From the NCBI GenBank assembly GCA_016218495.1, contig JACRDU010000009.1:62001-126000 (forward strand): a stretch of DNA of 64,000 nt, given 5' to 3'. The notes under the pieces were generated by a model. It did no database searches and was not told the origin of the DNA. It was given only the letters and a program-made list of their open reading frames with translations. The number at the start of each line of letters is the position of its first letter. Position 1 is the stretch's first letter. Both the position numbers and the translations under genes were made by a program. This document shows, one piece after another, positions 39,281 through 47,065 of the stretch. The DNA comes from Elusimicrobiota bacterium (GTDB lineage Bacteria; Elusimicrobiota; Elusimicrobia; UBA1565).

Positions 39281-39853
39281 ATGAGCGAACCGTCCCTGGC
39301 CGCCCTCAAGGCGCGCGACCCGGAGGCCTTGGCCGCCCTGGTCGACGACAACATGCCGCGACTGCTCAACGGCGCCCTGGGGGCCGGCCTGTCCCGGGCC
39401 GACGCGGAGGACGCCGTGGCGGAGACCTTCGCCGCCTTCTTCGGCCAGCTCGAGCGCTTCGAGGGCCGCTCCAGCCTGCGCACCTACCTGTTCGGCATCC
39501 TCTACCACAAGGCCCACCACATCCGCGCCAAGGCCGCCCGCGAGCAGGGCCATGACGACATCGAGGCGGTCTTCGAGGCCCGGTTCAAGGAGGACGGCAC
39601 CTGGGGCCGGCCGCCGAAGGGGCCCGAGGGGGAGGCGCTCGACGCGGAGGCCCGGCGCCTCATCGCGGACTGCTCCGAGAAGCTGCCGGAGGCGCAGAAG
39701 TCGGCCTTCTTCCTCAAAGAGTCGGAGCGGCTGGAGACGGAGGAGGTGTGTAACATCCTCGGCGTCTCCGGGACCAATCTACGGGTCATGCTGCACCGCG
39801 CGCGCCTGAGGCTGCGCGAGTGCCTGGAGCGGGCCTGGGAGGCCGGGTCGTGA
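39281..39853 (+). CDS. ECF sigma factor (second), proposed master of the TGTAAC-N18-ACTCATC regulon
   Basis: 190 residues. Region 2 is seen in LSRADAEDAVAETFAAFFGQL and RTYLFGILYHKAHHIR, region 4 in LPEAQKSAFFLKESERLETEEVCNILGVSGTNLRVMLHRARLRL. There is no C-terminal SnoaL domain, so it is not an ECF41 sigma factor. It is followed by its zinc-finger anti-sigma gene (overlap TGATG) and preceded by a promoter of the type it is proposed to read. The AhpD-like, DUF547, PiT and radical-SAM/ArsM genes share the promoter motif, so peroxide, metal or phosphate/arsenate stress is a fair guess for the signal. Confidence 0.88.
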   Translation: MSEPSLAALKARDPEALAALVDDNMPRLLNGALGAGLSRADAEDAVAETFAAFFGQLERFEGRSSLRTYLFGILYHKAHHIRAKAAREQGHDDIEAVFEARFKEDGTWGRPPKGPEGEALDAEARRLIADCSEKLPEAQKSAFFLKESERLETEEVCNILGVSGTNLRVMLHRARLRLRECLERAWEAGS

Positions 39854-40089
39854 TGGGGATGCCGTCGTGCCGCGAGGTATACGGGCTGCGCACCTCCGGG
39901 GAGCTGGAGCGCTGCTCCTGGTGGCTGCGCATGGGCGCCTCCCTCCACATGGCCATGTGCGCGCACTGCCGACGCCTCGCCCGGCAGTTGGAGGCCGTGG
40001 GAGCGGCCCTGCGCGGGCACCTCGCCAAGCCGCGCGGCGACCTCTCGGCCCTGCGCCGCCGCATCCTGGACCGCTTGAGCCGGGGCTAG
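39853..40089 (+). CDS. Zinc-finger anti-sigma factor of the second ECF
   Basis: 78 residues. HMAMCAHC (His-x3-Cys-x2-Cys, about residue 34-41) with an earlier Cys forms the ZAS zinc site; the C-terminal helices are Arg/Leu-rich and no membrane segment follows. ATG 39853 overlaps the sigma stop codon; GTG 39850 is an alternative. In known pairs oxidation or metal loss at the zinc site frees the sigma factor. Confidence 0.75.
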   Translation: MGMPSCREVYGLRTSGELERCSWWLRMGASLHMAMCAHCRRLARQLEAVGAALRGHLAKPRGDLSALRRRILDRLSRG

Positions 40090-40184
40090 CATCAATGCCG
40101 GTTAGTTAAGGAACCGCGTCACCTCAACCCTGTACCCGAAAGCAGACCATAACGCCTCGAACGGACGCGATAGAGTGCACCGAC

Positions 40185-40202
40185 ACTCCCCCTGGGGGGA
40201 GT
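40185..40202. terminator. Stable hairpin downstream of the sigma/anti-sigma genes
   Basis: ACTCCCCC (40185-40192) pairs with GGGGGAGT (40195-40202) around a 2-base loop. It has no T-run, so termination would be weak or Rho-assisted. It lies in the 340-base gap between the anti-sigma and merR genes; the rest of that gap holds the 98-bp repeat and the mer promoter. Confidence 0.4.
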
Positions 40203-40239
40203 CACGATGCCTTCAAGCGCGTTTCTTTCCCCTGCGTCC

Positions 40240-40337
40240 TCCCGGTGGTTACAGCGGCGTCTTGAGGATAGCGCTGTCATGACCCCGGCGGAAGCGGCCT
40301 TGGGCACTGAGCATCCCGGGTCCTTCGTTGCATGCGG
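40240..40337. repeat. 98-bp dispersed repeat, copy 1
   Basis: The stretch aligns without gaps to 47928-48025, with about 15 mismatches by my count. It begins with CCCGGTGGTTACAGCGGCG and ends near ATCCCGGGTCCTTCGT. Both copies are open in one frame, but most of the differences change the encoded residue, so a conserved peptide is unlikely. Its two copies lie on either side of a 7.6-kb accessory stretch in the same orientation. Confidence 0.7.
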
Positions 40338-40378
40338 GGCCCTGCGAAGCGAGGGCCGTAGTCTTGTAACAACCTCCC

Positions 40379-40410
40379 TTGACTCTATACTTAGGTATAG
40401 GGTCTACACT
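40379..40410 (+). promoter_or_regulatory. MerR-type promoter and operator
   Basis: TTGACT (40379-40384), an extended 20-base spacer, TACACT (40405-40410). The spacer contains the dyad CTATAC-TTAG-GTATAG (40385-40400). Overlong spacers with a dyad are the mark of promoters that MerR proteins untwist when they bind metal. It drives merR and the genes behind it. Confidence 0.8.
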
Positions 40411-40429
40411 GCTGGCAGCGGAGGAGCCT

Positions 40430-40846
40430 ATGGCGGGCTTTTTGACGGCGGGCAAGGTGGCCGGGCGGGCCGGCGTGAACATCCAGACGGTGCGCTACTA
40501 CGAGCGCCGGGGGCTTCTGCTTCCCGACAGCCGCAAGGACTCAGGCTACCGGCTCTATTCCGAAGAGGCCGTCCAGAAGCTGCTGTTTATAAGGAACGCG
40601 CAGGGACTCGGATTTTCCCTGGCGGAGATCGCCCGGCTGCTGCGGCTGCGCGTCGGCCATAAGGTCCAATGCGGCACGGTCAAGAAACAGGCTCAGGCCC
40701 GGCTGGGCGTCGTCCAAGAGAAAATCGCGGGACTCCGCGGCATGGAGAAGGCCTTGCGGCGCCTCATTCGGACGTGCTCGGCCAAGGCGACGACCAACCG
40801 CTGCCCGATCCTGGAAAGTCTTGAAGACGGGAGGAAATCGCCATGA
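40430..40846 (+). CDS. merR: MerR-family mercury-responsive regulator
   Basis: 138 residues. The N-terminal winged helix has VNIQTVRYYERRGLL and SGYRLYSEE; the coiled-coil dimer helix follows. Cysteines C81, C116 and C125 correspond, shifted by one, to the three Hg(II) ligands C82, C117 and C126 of Tn501 MerR, so it should sense mercury. It is transcribed in the same direction as the transport genes from its own MerR-type promoter. ATG 40430 follows GGAGGAG. Confidence 0.88.
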   Translation: MAGFLTAGKVAGRAGVNIQTVRYYERRGLLLPDSRKDSGYRLYSEEAVQKLLFIRNAQGLGFSLAEIARLLRLRVGHKVQCGTVKKQAQARLGVVQEKIAGLRGMEKALRRLIRTCSAKATTNRCPILESLEDGRKSP

Positions 40847-41445
40847 ACAACAAGGTCGTCGTAGGGGCCGCAGCCCTGGCTTCGGCAGGCCTGGCCTCGA
40901 TTTGCTGCATCGGCCCGGTCGTCTTGACGGGCCTTGGCCTCGGCAGCCTGGGCTTGGCCGCCGGACTGACCCGGTACCGCCCGCTGTTTCTCGGCCTGAC
41001 CGGGCTGGTCCTGGCGGCGGGTTTCTATCTGGCCTACAGGAAGCGGACCGCCGTCTGCGCGGACGGCAGCTGCGAACTGCGCTCCGGCAGCCGGACGATG
41101 AAGGCGGGGCTCTGGGCCATAACGGCCCTAGCAATGGCCGCGGCGACCTTTCCCAGTTGGTCCGCGCGGGTGCTCAACGGCGGTTCTGCCGCGGCGCCGG
41201 CAGACGCGCTGCTGATCAGCCTGAAGGTTTCCGGCATGGACTGCGCGGCCTGCACGGCCGTGATCAGGAAGTCCGTGGAGAAAGTCCCGGGAGTCTATTC
41301 GGCCAGCGTGGATTTCGACGGCCAGAGGGCTCTGGTGTCCACGGACGGCAAAGCCGATCCCCAGGCGGTGCTCACGGCCGTCGCCGCCGCCGGCTATAAG
41401 GCGGAGATCCTGGACGGAGGGAGCCATGGAAAGCCGCGCTCCTAG
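40843..41445 (+). CDS. MerT-MerP fusion, mercuric ion transport protein
   Basis: 200 residues. The N-terminal part is MerT-like: membrane helices with C21-C22 in the first (ICCIGPVV) and an exposed Cys pair near residue 75. The C-terminal part is a MerP-like heavy-metal-associated domain with GMDCAAC (C134, C137). In the usual system periplasmic MerP hands Hg(II) to MerT; here both are one chain. It overlaps the merR stop by ATGA. Import only makes sense with a reductase, which is not in this operon. Confidence 0.85.
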   Translation: MNNKVVVGAAALASAGLASICCIGPVVLTGLGLGSLGLAAGLTRYRPLFLGLTGLVLAAGFYLAYRKRTAVCADGSCELRSGSRTMKAGLWAITALAMAAATFPSWSARVLNGGSAAAPADALLISLKVSGMDCAACTAVIRKSVEKVPGVYSASVDFDGQRALVSTDGKADPQAVLTAVAAAGYKAEILDGGSHGKPRS

Positions 41446-41941
41446 CCACGAGGCCTGCTGCCAGGTCAAGACGACGACCTGCCCCTGCCCGCTGTGCGGC
41501 AGCGCCGGGCGCAAGGTGACGGCTATGACCCTGGATCACCACGTCCCTGAGCCCTTGAGGGCGGCGATCGGAGACGACGCCGCCTTCTGCCTCAACTCCG
41601 CCTGCGAAGTGGTCTACTGCAACCCCGGCGGTTTCGTCGTTCGGAAGGGCCAGACGGCGCTGCCTGTGACGATCAAGGACCAAGGCGACCAGGTGCCGAT
41701 CTGCTACTGCTTCGACCTCACGCGCGGCGACCTCCGAAAAGACCTGGCGGAGCGGGGCAAGACCGATATCCCGGACCGGATCCGGCAGGGCGTCGCCGAG
41801 GGCCGCTGCGCCTGCGAGACCAAGAACCCGCAGGGAGCGTGCTGCCTGGGCAATGTGGCCGGAGCGATCAAGAAGATGCAGGAACTTTCGGGCGCGGGGG
41901 GGCGGGGGGTTGACGAAAATCCAAAGTCATGGCATAATTAG
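41426..41941 (+). CDS. CopZ-like iron-sulfur metallochaperone
   Basis: 171 residues with many cysteines. An N-terminal zinc/iron-sulfur ribbon (CPCPLCG, with DHHVPEPLR) and a later VPICYCFDLTRGDL...CACETKNPQGACCLGNV, which is the BFD-like [2Fe-2S] pattern, match the N-terminal domain of Archaeoglobus CopZ and 'putative iron-sulfur metallochaperone' proteins found in mer operons. It probably handles Hg or Cu in the cytosol. It overlaps the transport gene by 20 bases. The gene ends in a G-rich stretch just before the TetR promoter. Confidence 0.8.
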   Translation: MESRAPSHEACCQVKTTTCPCPLCGSAGRKVTAMTLDHHVPEPLRAAIGDDAAFCLNSACEVVYCNPGGFVVRKGQTALPVTIKDQGDQVPICYCFDLTRGDLRKDLAERGKTDIPDRIRQGVAEGRCACETKNPQGACCLGNVAGAIKKMQELSGAGGRGVDENPKSWHN

Positions 41942-41954
41942 ACCAAGCGGTCTA
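41910..41954 (+). promoter_or_regulatory. TetR gene promoter with operator
   Basis: TTGACG (41910-41915), 17-base spacer, CATAAT (41933-41938), directly followed by the palindrome TAGACC-AAGC-GGTCTA (41939-41954) and ATG 41957. The -35 box lies inside the 3' end of the metallochaperone gene. A similar palindrome before the VOC gene indicates that the TetR protein controls both. Confidence 0.75.
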
Positions 41955-41956
41955 CT

Positions 41957-42556
41957 ATGCGCATCGCCGACCCCGACTCACCGACAAAAGCGAGGATCCT
42001 CGACGCGGCCATGGAGCTGATGCTCGCGGAGGGCTTCATCGCCACCTCCGTCGACGACATTTGCCGCAAAGCCGGGGTGACGAAGGGCAGTTTCTTCCAT
42101 TTCTTCGCCAGCAAGGACGAACTCGGAAAGGCGGTCGTCGAACATTTTCACTGCGCCCAGCAGGCGCGCTTCTCGCGGGCGCCGTTCGCATCGGAGCGGG
42201 ACCCTCTGAGGCGGGCGCTGGGGATGCTGGATGCCGTCGCCGCGGCTATGGCAGACCCGTCCCTGCCTAAGAGCTGCATTATCGGCAACTTCTCGCAGGA
42301 ATTGGCGCCGACGCGAGCGGAATTCCGAGCCCTCTGCGCCGGGAAGTTCGACCATTGGATCGGCGGATTTTCCGCGGACCTCGCCGCCGCCGCGCAGGCC
42401 CGGCGAATGAAGGTCGATGCGGCCGGCCTGGGCGCGCTCTTCGTCTCCATCGTCCAGGGTTCGCTCATCCTCATAAAGGCCAAGGGCGACCCGGCGCTGG
42501 GTGCCGCCAACTTGGCCCACTTCAAGCGCTATGTGGAGGCGCAGTTCCGAGGATGA
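41957..42556 (+). CDS. TetR-family transcriptional regulator
   Basis: 199 residues. The N-terminal helix-turn-helix reads TKARILDAAMELMLAEGF and VDDICRKAGVTKGSFFHFFASKDEL, typical of TetR/AcrR proteins; the C-terminal 140 residues form the ligand domain with CIIGNFSQEL, like YxaF/LmrA and related members. It is preceded by an operator palindrome and followed by a second one in front of the VOC gene, so it should repress itself and the dehalogenase operon. Confidence 0.9.
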   Translation: MRIADPDSPTKARILDAAMELMLAEGFIATSVDDICRKAGVTKGSFFHFFASKDELGKAVVEHFHCAQQARFSRAPFASERDPLRRALGMLDAVAAAMADPSLPKSCIIGNFSQELAPTRAEFRALCAGKFDHWIGGFSADLAAAAQARRMKVDAAGLGALFVSIVQGSLILIKAKGDPALGAANLAHFKRYVEAQFRG

Positions 42557-42574
42557 TTTTTTTTGGAGCTAAAT

Positions 42575-42590
42575 TAGACCGCTAGGTCCA
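42575..42590 (+). promoter_or_regulatory. Second TetR operator, upstream of the VOC gene
   Basis: TAGACC-GCTA-GGTCCA matches the operator at 41939-41954 in 11 of the 12 arm positions and has the same 4-base centre length. It lies 14 bases before ATG 42605. Confidence 0.65.
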
Positions 42591-42604
42591 GGAAAGGGGG
42601 GCCC

Positions 42605-42976
42605 ATGAAGGACAACGTGGTCGTGTGGTTCGACATCCCGGTGAAGAAGCTGGAGCGAGCGATGAAGTTCTACGGCAGGGTGCTGGGGCTGGAGATCAAA
42701 GAGGTGCCTGGAGCTCCGAAGCGGACGGCTTTCTTCCCGCACGCACCGGGAACCGCTTCAGGCTGCCTCGTCGAAGGAGGGGTTCCGAGTCGGGATGGGT
42801 CGATGATCTATCTGTCGGGAGGCAAGGACCTCTCGGGCCCCTTGTCCAGGATTGCGCCGGCGGGGGGGGGGGGGGGGAAGGTCAACCTTGCGAAGACCCC
42901 CATCGGCGAGCATGGGTTCATCGCCCACTTCGAAGACACCGAGGGCAACCGGGTGGCCCTCCACAGCGTCGCCTAG
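42605..42976 (+). CDS. VOC (glyoxalase/bleomycin-resistance) family protein
   Basis: 123 residues. WFDIPVKKLERAMKFYGRVLGLEI and the final GFIAHFEDTEGNRVALHS are the two beta-alpha-beta-beta-beta modules of the vicinal-oxygen-chelate fold, with metal ligands in the usual places (Glu of DTEGN). The substrate is unknown. A run of 16 G (42862-42877) encodes a poly-Gly loop and could slip, which would shift the frame. It is the first gene of the TetR-controlled pair. Confidence 0.82.
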   Translation: MKDNVVVWFDIPVKKLERAMKFYGRVLGLEIKEVPGAPKRTAFFPHAPGTASGCLVEGGVPSRDGSMIYLSGGKDLSGPLSRIAPAGGGGGKVNLAKTPIGEHGFIAHFEDTEGNRVALHSVA

Positions 42977-42986
42977 GAGGCTCCCC

Positions 42987-43901
42987 ATGCCGACTCCCGT
43001 CACGCTCAAGTCCCCGGACGCCGCGTACCCGTTCGAGAGCCGGACCGTGGATGTCCTCGGACACCGGATTCACTATATAGAGGAGGGGCGAGGGAAACCG
43101 GTTCTCTTCGTCCATGGGAACCCCACGTCATCCTACCTGTGGCGGAACGTGCTGCCCCATGTCGCGAAGGAGACCGGGCGGCGGGCCATCGCCCTCGACC
43201 TGCTCGGATTCGGGTCGTCCGACAAGCCCGCGGATGTGCGCTACACCCTGGAATTGCACGCCTCGGTCCTGCGGGGCTTCGTCGATGCGCTTAGTCTGGA
43301 GGAATTGCTCTTGGTCGCCGACGATTGGGGGGGCCCTCTCAGCGCCCACCTCGCCGTATCTCGGCCGCAGAGGGTCACCGGCCTGCTCCTGATGGAGTCG
43401 TTCCTCTGGACCATGACATGGGAGGAGGACTTCTCCCCGGAGTTCCGGACGCCGTTCCGTCTGATCCGCTCGCCGTTGGGCTTCGTCATGGTGCAGGTCC
43501 TCAACATGATGATCAAGAAGCTCATCCCGCAGCATTGTCCCATCTCGCCCGCGGCGCTGCAGCGTTACATCGGGGCGTTCCCGACGATATCTTCGCGAAA
43601 GGCGATGCGGGAGTTCCCTAGGCTGCTCCCCGTCTCGGGGGAGCCGGCCGAGAGCGTCGAATTCTTCGAATGGATGCGGGAGGGGCTGCGGCGCAGTCCC
43701 ATCCCGATAGGCTGGATAAAGGCCTCGCCCGGCGTCGTCCCGAGCGACGACTATCCGCCGTCGCTCAAGCGGTTCCAGGACCTGCGCAGGGACATCCCGC
43801 GTCTCAAGGTCATTGAGTTCGGGCCGGGGCACCACTTCCTGGCCGAGGAGAACCCGGAGCGGGTCGCAGAGCTCGTGTCCTTATGGGTGAAGGGGGGGTG
43901 A
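42987..43901 (+). CDS. Haloalkane dehalogenase-like alpha/beta hydrolase
   Basis: 304 residues. VLFVHGNPTSSYLWRN (oxyanion HGN with the halide-binding Asn), VADDWGGPLSAHLA with nucleophile D113 and halide-binding W114, and a C-terminal GPGHHFLAEENPE with the catalytic His are the marks of haloalkane dehalogenases of the DhaA/LinB type. These replace a halogen by hydroxyl. It follows the VOC gene by 10 bases behind TAGGAGG. Fluoroacetate dehalogenases and epoxide hydrolases are relatives, but the Asn-Trp pair favours a dehalogenase. Confidence 0.87.
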   Translation: MPTPVTLKSPDAAYPFESRTVDVLGHRIHYIEEGRGKPVLFVHGNPTSSYLWRNVLPHVAKETGRRAIALDLLGFGSSDKPADVRYTLELHASVLRGFVDALSLEELLLVADDWGGPLSAHLAVSRPQRVTGLLLMESFLWTMTWEEDFSPEFRTPFRLIRSPLGFVMVQVLNMMIKKLIPQHCPISPAALQRYIGAFPTISSRKAMREFPRLLPVSGEPAESVEFFEWMREGLRRSPIPIGWIKASPGVVPSDDYPPSLKRFQDLRRDIPRLKVIEFGPGHHFLAEENPERVAELVSLWVKGG

Positions 43902-43908
43902 CGCCGCC

Positions 43909-45486
43909 TCAGGCCTTGGTCGGGTGCTTGGACAGCTTGACGGCGGGGTTCTTCTCCTCGAAGTAAGAGCGGTCCCAGTCCTTCGAGAAGAGCAGCACCA
44001 GCCGCCCCAGCGGGTCGCGCGCCGCGGCGGCGTCTCCGAGGAGCCGGGCGTCTCCCAGGCCGGGAGGCTCCTCCACCCAGCGCACGATCTTCCAGGAGCA
44101 CTCCTCGAGGCGCGAGCGCGCGCCGAACTCCGTTTCGAGGCGGTGCTGCAGCACTTCGAATTGGAGCGGCCCGACGGCGGCCAAGAGCGGCTGGCGGGGG
44201 TTGCTGAGCAAGGTGAAGGACTGCACGACGCCCTCCTGAAGGAGATGGTCGAGGCCGGTGCGGAAGCGCTTGTACTCCAGGGTGCTCTCCCCGTGCAGGT
44301 AGGCGAAGTGCTCGGGGGTGAAGCGCGGGATGTCCGGATAGGAGACGGAGGGGTCCTGGGTCAGGGTGTCTCCGATGCGCAGCTCGGGATGGCCGACGAT
44401 GCCGATGACGTCGCCGGCGTAGGCCTCGTCCACCGTCTCGCGGTCGCGCCCGAAGAGCTTGTGCGAGCTCGACAGCCGGATGCTGGCGCCGGTGCGATGG
44501 TGCAGGACCTTCATCTCGCGCTCGAAGCGCCCCGAGCAGACGCGCACGAAGGCCAGCTGGTCGCGGTGGCGCGGGTCCATGTTGGACTGGATCTTGAACA
44601 CGAAGCCGGAGAAGTTGGGCGCTCCCGGGTCCACCGGGCCGGACACGGACGGCTGGGCGCGCGGCGCGGGGGCGTGCTCGAGGAAGCCGTCGAGCAGGAG
44701 CTGGACGCCGAAGTTGTTGACCGCGCTGCCGAAGAACACGGGGGTCATGTCGCCGGCCGCCAGCGCCGCGGGGTCGAAGGCTGCGCCGGCCGCGTCGAGG
44801 ACGGCGATGTCCTCGAGCACGCGCTGGGCCGCCCGGGGGTCCATCAGGCCGGAGACCGTGCCGTCCACGCGGTCGATGACCGTGACCGGGGCGCGGAAGG
44901 CCCCGCCGGGGACGCGCTCGAAGAGGTGCAGGCGCTTGGGCGCCCGCTCGTAGACGCCCTTGAAGTCGGCGCCGGCGCCCAGCGGGAAGTTCATCGCGTA
45001 GGTGTGCAGCTGCAGGGTGGACTCGACCTCGTCGAGCAGCTCGAGGGGCTCCTTGGCGGGCCGGTCGAGCTTGTTGATGAAGGTGAAGATGGGGATGCCC
45101 CGCATCCTGCAGATTTCGAAGAGCTTGAGGGTCTGGCTCTCTATGCCCTTGGCGGCGTCGAGCACCATGACCACCGAGTCGACGGCCATCAGCACGCGGT
45201 AGGTGTCCTCGGAGAAGTCCTTGTGGCCGGGGGTGTCGAGCAGGTTGACCTGGTAGCCGCCGTAGGGGAACTGGAGCAAGGTGGAGTTGACCGAGATGCC
45301 GCGCTTGCGCTCGAGCTCCATCCAGTCCGAGGAGGACTCGCGCTGGTTCTTGCGCGCGGTGACCGACCCGGCCTCCTGCACGGCCCCGCCGTAGAGCAGG
45401 AACTTCTCCGTGAGGGTGGTCTTGCCCGCGTCGGGGTGGGAGATGATGGCGAAGGTGCGCCGGCGGGCGATCTCGGGCTCGTACAT
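43909..45486 (-). CDS. prfC: Peptide chain release factor 3
   Basis: 525 residues from ATG 45486. The GTPase motifs are plain: ISHPDAGKTTLTEKF (G1), LLDTPGHKDFSEDT (G3) and FINKLDR (G4); RGISVNST is the switch I region. Length and the C-terminal domain (PLQFEVLQHRLETEFG) fit RF3, which releases RF1 and RF2 from the ribosome after termination. It is a housekeeping type of gene between accessory ones; neighbours give no hint of a special role. Confidence 0.95.
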   Translation of the reverse strand: MYEPEIARRRTFAIISHPDAGKTTLTEKFLLYGGAVQEAGSVTARKNQRESSSDWMELERKRGISVNSTLLQFPYGGYQVNLLDTPGHKDFSEDTYRVLMAVDSVVMVLDAAKGIESQTLKLFEICRMRGIPIFTFINKLDRPAKEPLELLDEVESTLQLHTYAMNFPLGAGADFKGVYERAPKRLHLFERVPGGAFRAPVTVIDRVDGTVSGLMDPRAAQRVLEDIAVLDAAGAAFDPAALAAGDMTPVFFGSAVNNFGVQLLLDGFLEHAPAPRAQPSVSGPVDPGAPNFSGFVFKIQSNMDPRHRDQLAFVRVCSGRFEREMKVLHHRTGASIRLSSSHKLFGRDRETVDEAYAGDVIGIVGHPELRIGDTLTQDPSVSYPDIPRFTPEHFAYLHGESTLEYKRFRTGLDHLLQEGVVQSFTLLSNPRQPLLAAVGPLQFEVLQHRLETEFGARSRLEECSWKIVRWVEEPPGLGDARLLGDAAAARDPLGRLVLLFSKDWDRSYFEEKNPAVKLSKHPTKA

Positions 45487-45556
45487 CGTCGGGGGATAGT
45501 TTAACACTTCGCCGCGGCCAAGAGGGGCTAGGCGAGGGACCGGGTCGGCGGTCCGA

Positions 45557-47065
45557 TCAGCGGCGCACGGGGCCGCAGCGGTGGCCGCCACCCAAACAGG
45601 GTTCTGAAACGGGGGGCTTTGGGCCGACGAGGTCCGAGTCGTCTCCCGGCGGAGGGGGCCGGCGTTGAGGTGGGGGAGTGGGAGGAGGTGTGGGCCTCGC
45701 CGTCTGTCCCTCGGCGGGAGCCGCAATGGCTCGGCCGGGGCCAGCCGCGGCCCGGCGACGGCCTTCTCGCAGGCGGTCGGCCGCCCACCATGCGTCCATG
45801 CGCATGCGATGGTCGTCATCCAACCGGCCGGGCTCATGGATGATGGATTCGCGCAGATAGTCGGCGCAGGTCGGCTGCGGGGACACGGAGCGGGCGTCGA
45901 CGCGGCCGTCGGACGGGCCGGTATGGGGGACATGTTGGTCGCGGAGGCGATACCACTCTCCCGCCATGGGGGCATCGACGGCGCCGTCCCACAGGGCGCA
46001 GGCGCGGCGGGCCCAGGCGTCGATCGCCGCGTAGGCGGCGTCATCGGCCTTCTCAGAGGCACGGCGGGACCGGCGCTCACCCTCCTCGCGCCTGAATTCG
46101 GCCGCCCGCTCGGCGTTCTCGGTCCTGACTCCCTTGCGCAGACGCCGGGCCTCTTCGCGGATTTCCTTGAGCGCGTCGGGCTTGAGCGAATAGCCGGCAG
46201 CCATGGAATAGCCGGGGTTCTCTTTGACCGGAGGCAGTCCCCGCCATTCCTTGAGCCGGTCCGAGAGGCGGTCCAGCCAGGTACGCTCGCGTTCGTGTTG
46301 GTTCTTTTCTAGCGAGACTGCGATCCCGTACTTGACGGCAATCCCCTCGATTCTCTCCTCGACCGCCTTTTGCTCTTTAGGCGGGAGCCCCAGGTTGGCG
46401 GCGATGTCCTTGGTGCGCTTGTAGGCCTCCTCCTCGCGCTCGGCCCAGGTCTTGTCCGCGAAGAGCTGGTAGTGGATGAGCTCGTGGTAGAGGACCTCGG
46501 GGAGGCGCAGTGGGTTTTCCCAGAAGCCAGGGCCCCAGACGAGCGTAGTGCCATCGGGGCTCGTCATGCCGTCATGCTCGTCTATGAAGTCGCGAAATTC
46601 TTGTCCCCGAAGGACTTTGCCATGATATGTGACTTCACCCTCCTTAGGCTGGCGGAAGGCAACGGTCCAAGGGAGGCGCTGGCCCTTGAACTCCCAGCCC
46701 TGCATCTGTATTTCGGGATAGCTCGCATTGCCGTCGGAGTCCACGCTTAGAATCCCGAACGCGACGAGGTTCTTCTCGATAGCGGCGATTGATGCCGTGC
46801 CAAACCGGAATCGGGCGCGTTCGAGTTGCCTGCGTTGGTCAGGGGTTAAAAGTGCTTCCCAATCCGGATCCTTTGGAGTCCCGGGAAGCGTTAGAAACGA
46901 TTGCTCCAAGAGGTCCAACTTCACGGCTTCAGAGTACATGTCTACGACCGCGGCCGATGCGTCGAGGAGGTCGAAGGAATCGGCGGAGGCGTTCCCTAGC
47001 AGTTCCGCTGACGCATTCGCTGCGCAGAGACAAGCAACAACCAAGGCGAGGGCGAGAAGTCTCAT
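45557..47065 (-). CDS. Exported HExxH protein (putative zinc metallopeptidase)
   Basis: 502 residues. ATG 47065 starts a signal peptide (...CAANASAELL). HELIH, at about residue 193, with a nearby Glu-rich helix (AEREEEA) would serve as a gluzincin-like zinc site. The C-terminal third is highly charged (Arg/Glu coiled coil) and ends in a Pro-rich tail with TPPPTPPPQ. I know no exact family. Its start overlaps the stop of the upstream exported protein (ATGA), so the pair probably functions together outside the cytoplasm. Confidence 0.68.
   Translation of the reverse strand: MRLLALALVVACLCAANASAELLGNASADSFDLLDASAAVVDMYSEAVKLDLLEQSFLTLPGTPKDPDWEALLTPDQRRQLERARFRFGTASIAAIEKNLVAFGILSVDSDGNASYPEIQMQGWEFKGQRLPWTVAFRQPKEGEVTYHGKVLRGQEFRDFIDEHDGMTSPDGTTLVWGPGFWENPLRLPEVLYHELIHYQLFADKTWAEREEEAYKRTKDIAANLGLPPKEQKAVEERIEGIAVKYGIAVSLEKNQHERERTWLDRLSDRLKEWRGLPPVKENPGYSMAAGYSLKPDALKEIREEARRLRKGVRTENAERAAEFRREEGERRSRRASEKADDAAYAAIDAWARRACALWDGAVDAPMAGEWYRLRDQHVPHTGPSDGRVDARSVSPQPTCADYLRESIIHEPGRLDDDHRMRMDAWWAADRLREGRRRAAAGPGRAIAAPAEGQTARPTPPPTPPPQRRPPPPGDDSDLVGPKPPVSEPCLGGGHRCGPVRR

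Noticed and set aside
39281-39853. ECF41-type sigma factor because a carboxymuconolactone decarboxylase-like gene is adjacent
   Set aside because: ECF41 proteins have a SnoaL-like C-terminal extension and no anti-sigma gene; this one is short and has a zinc-finger anti-sigma partner.
40207-40662. 151-codon open frame covering the 98-bp repeat and the start of merR
   Set aside because: It runs through the mer promoter and into merR in another frame; the differences between repeat copies mostly change the residues, so coding is unlikely.
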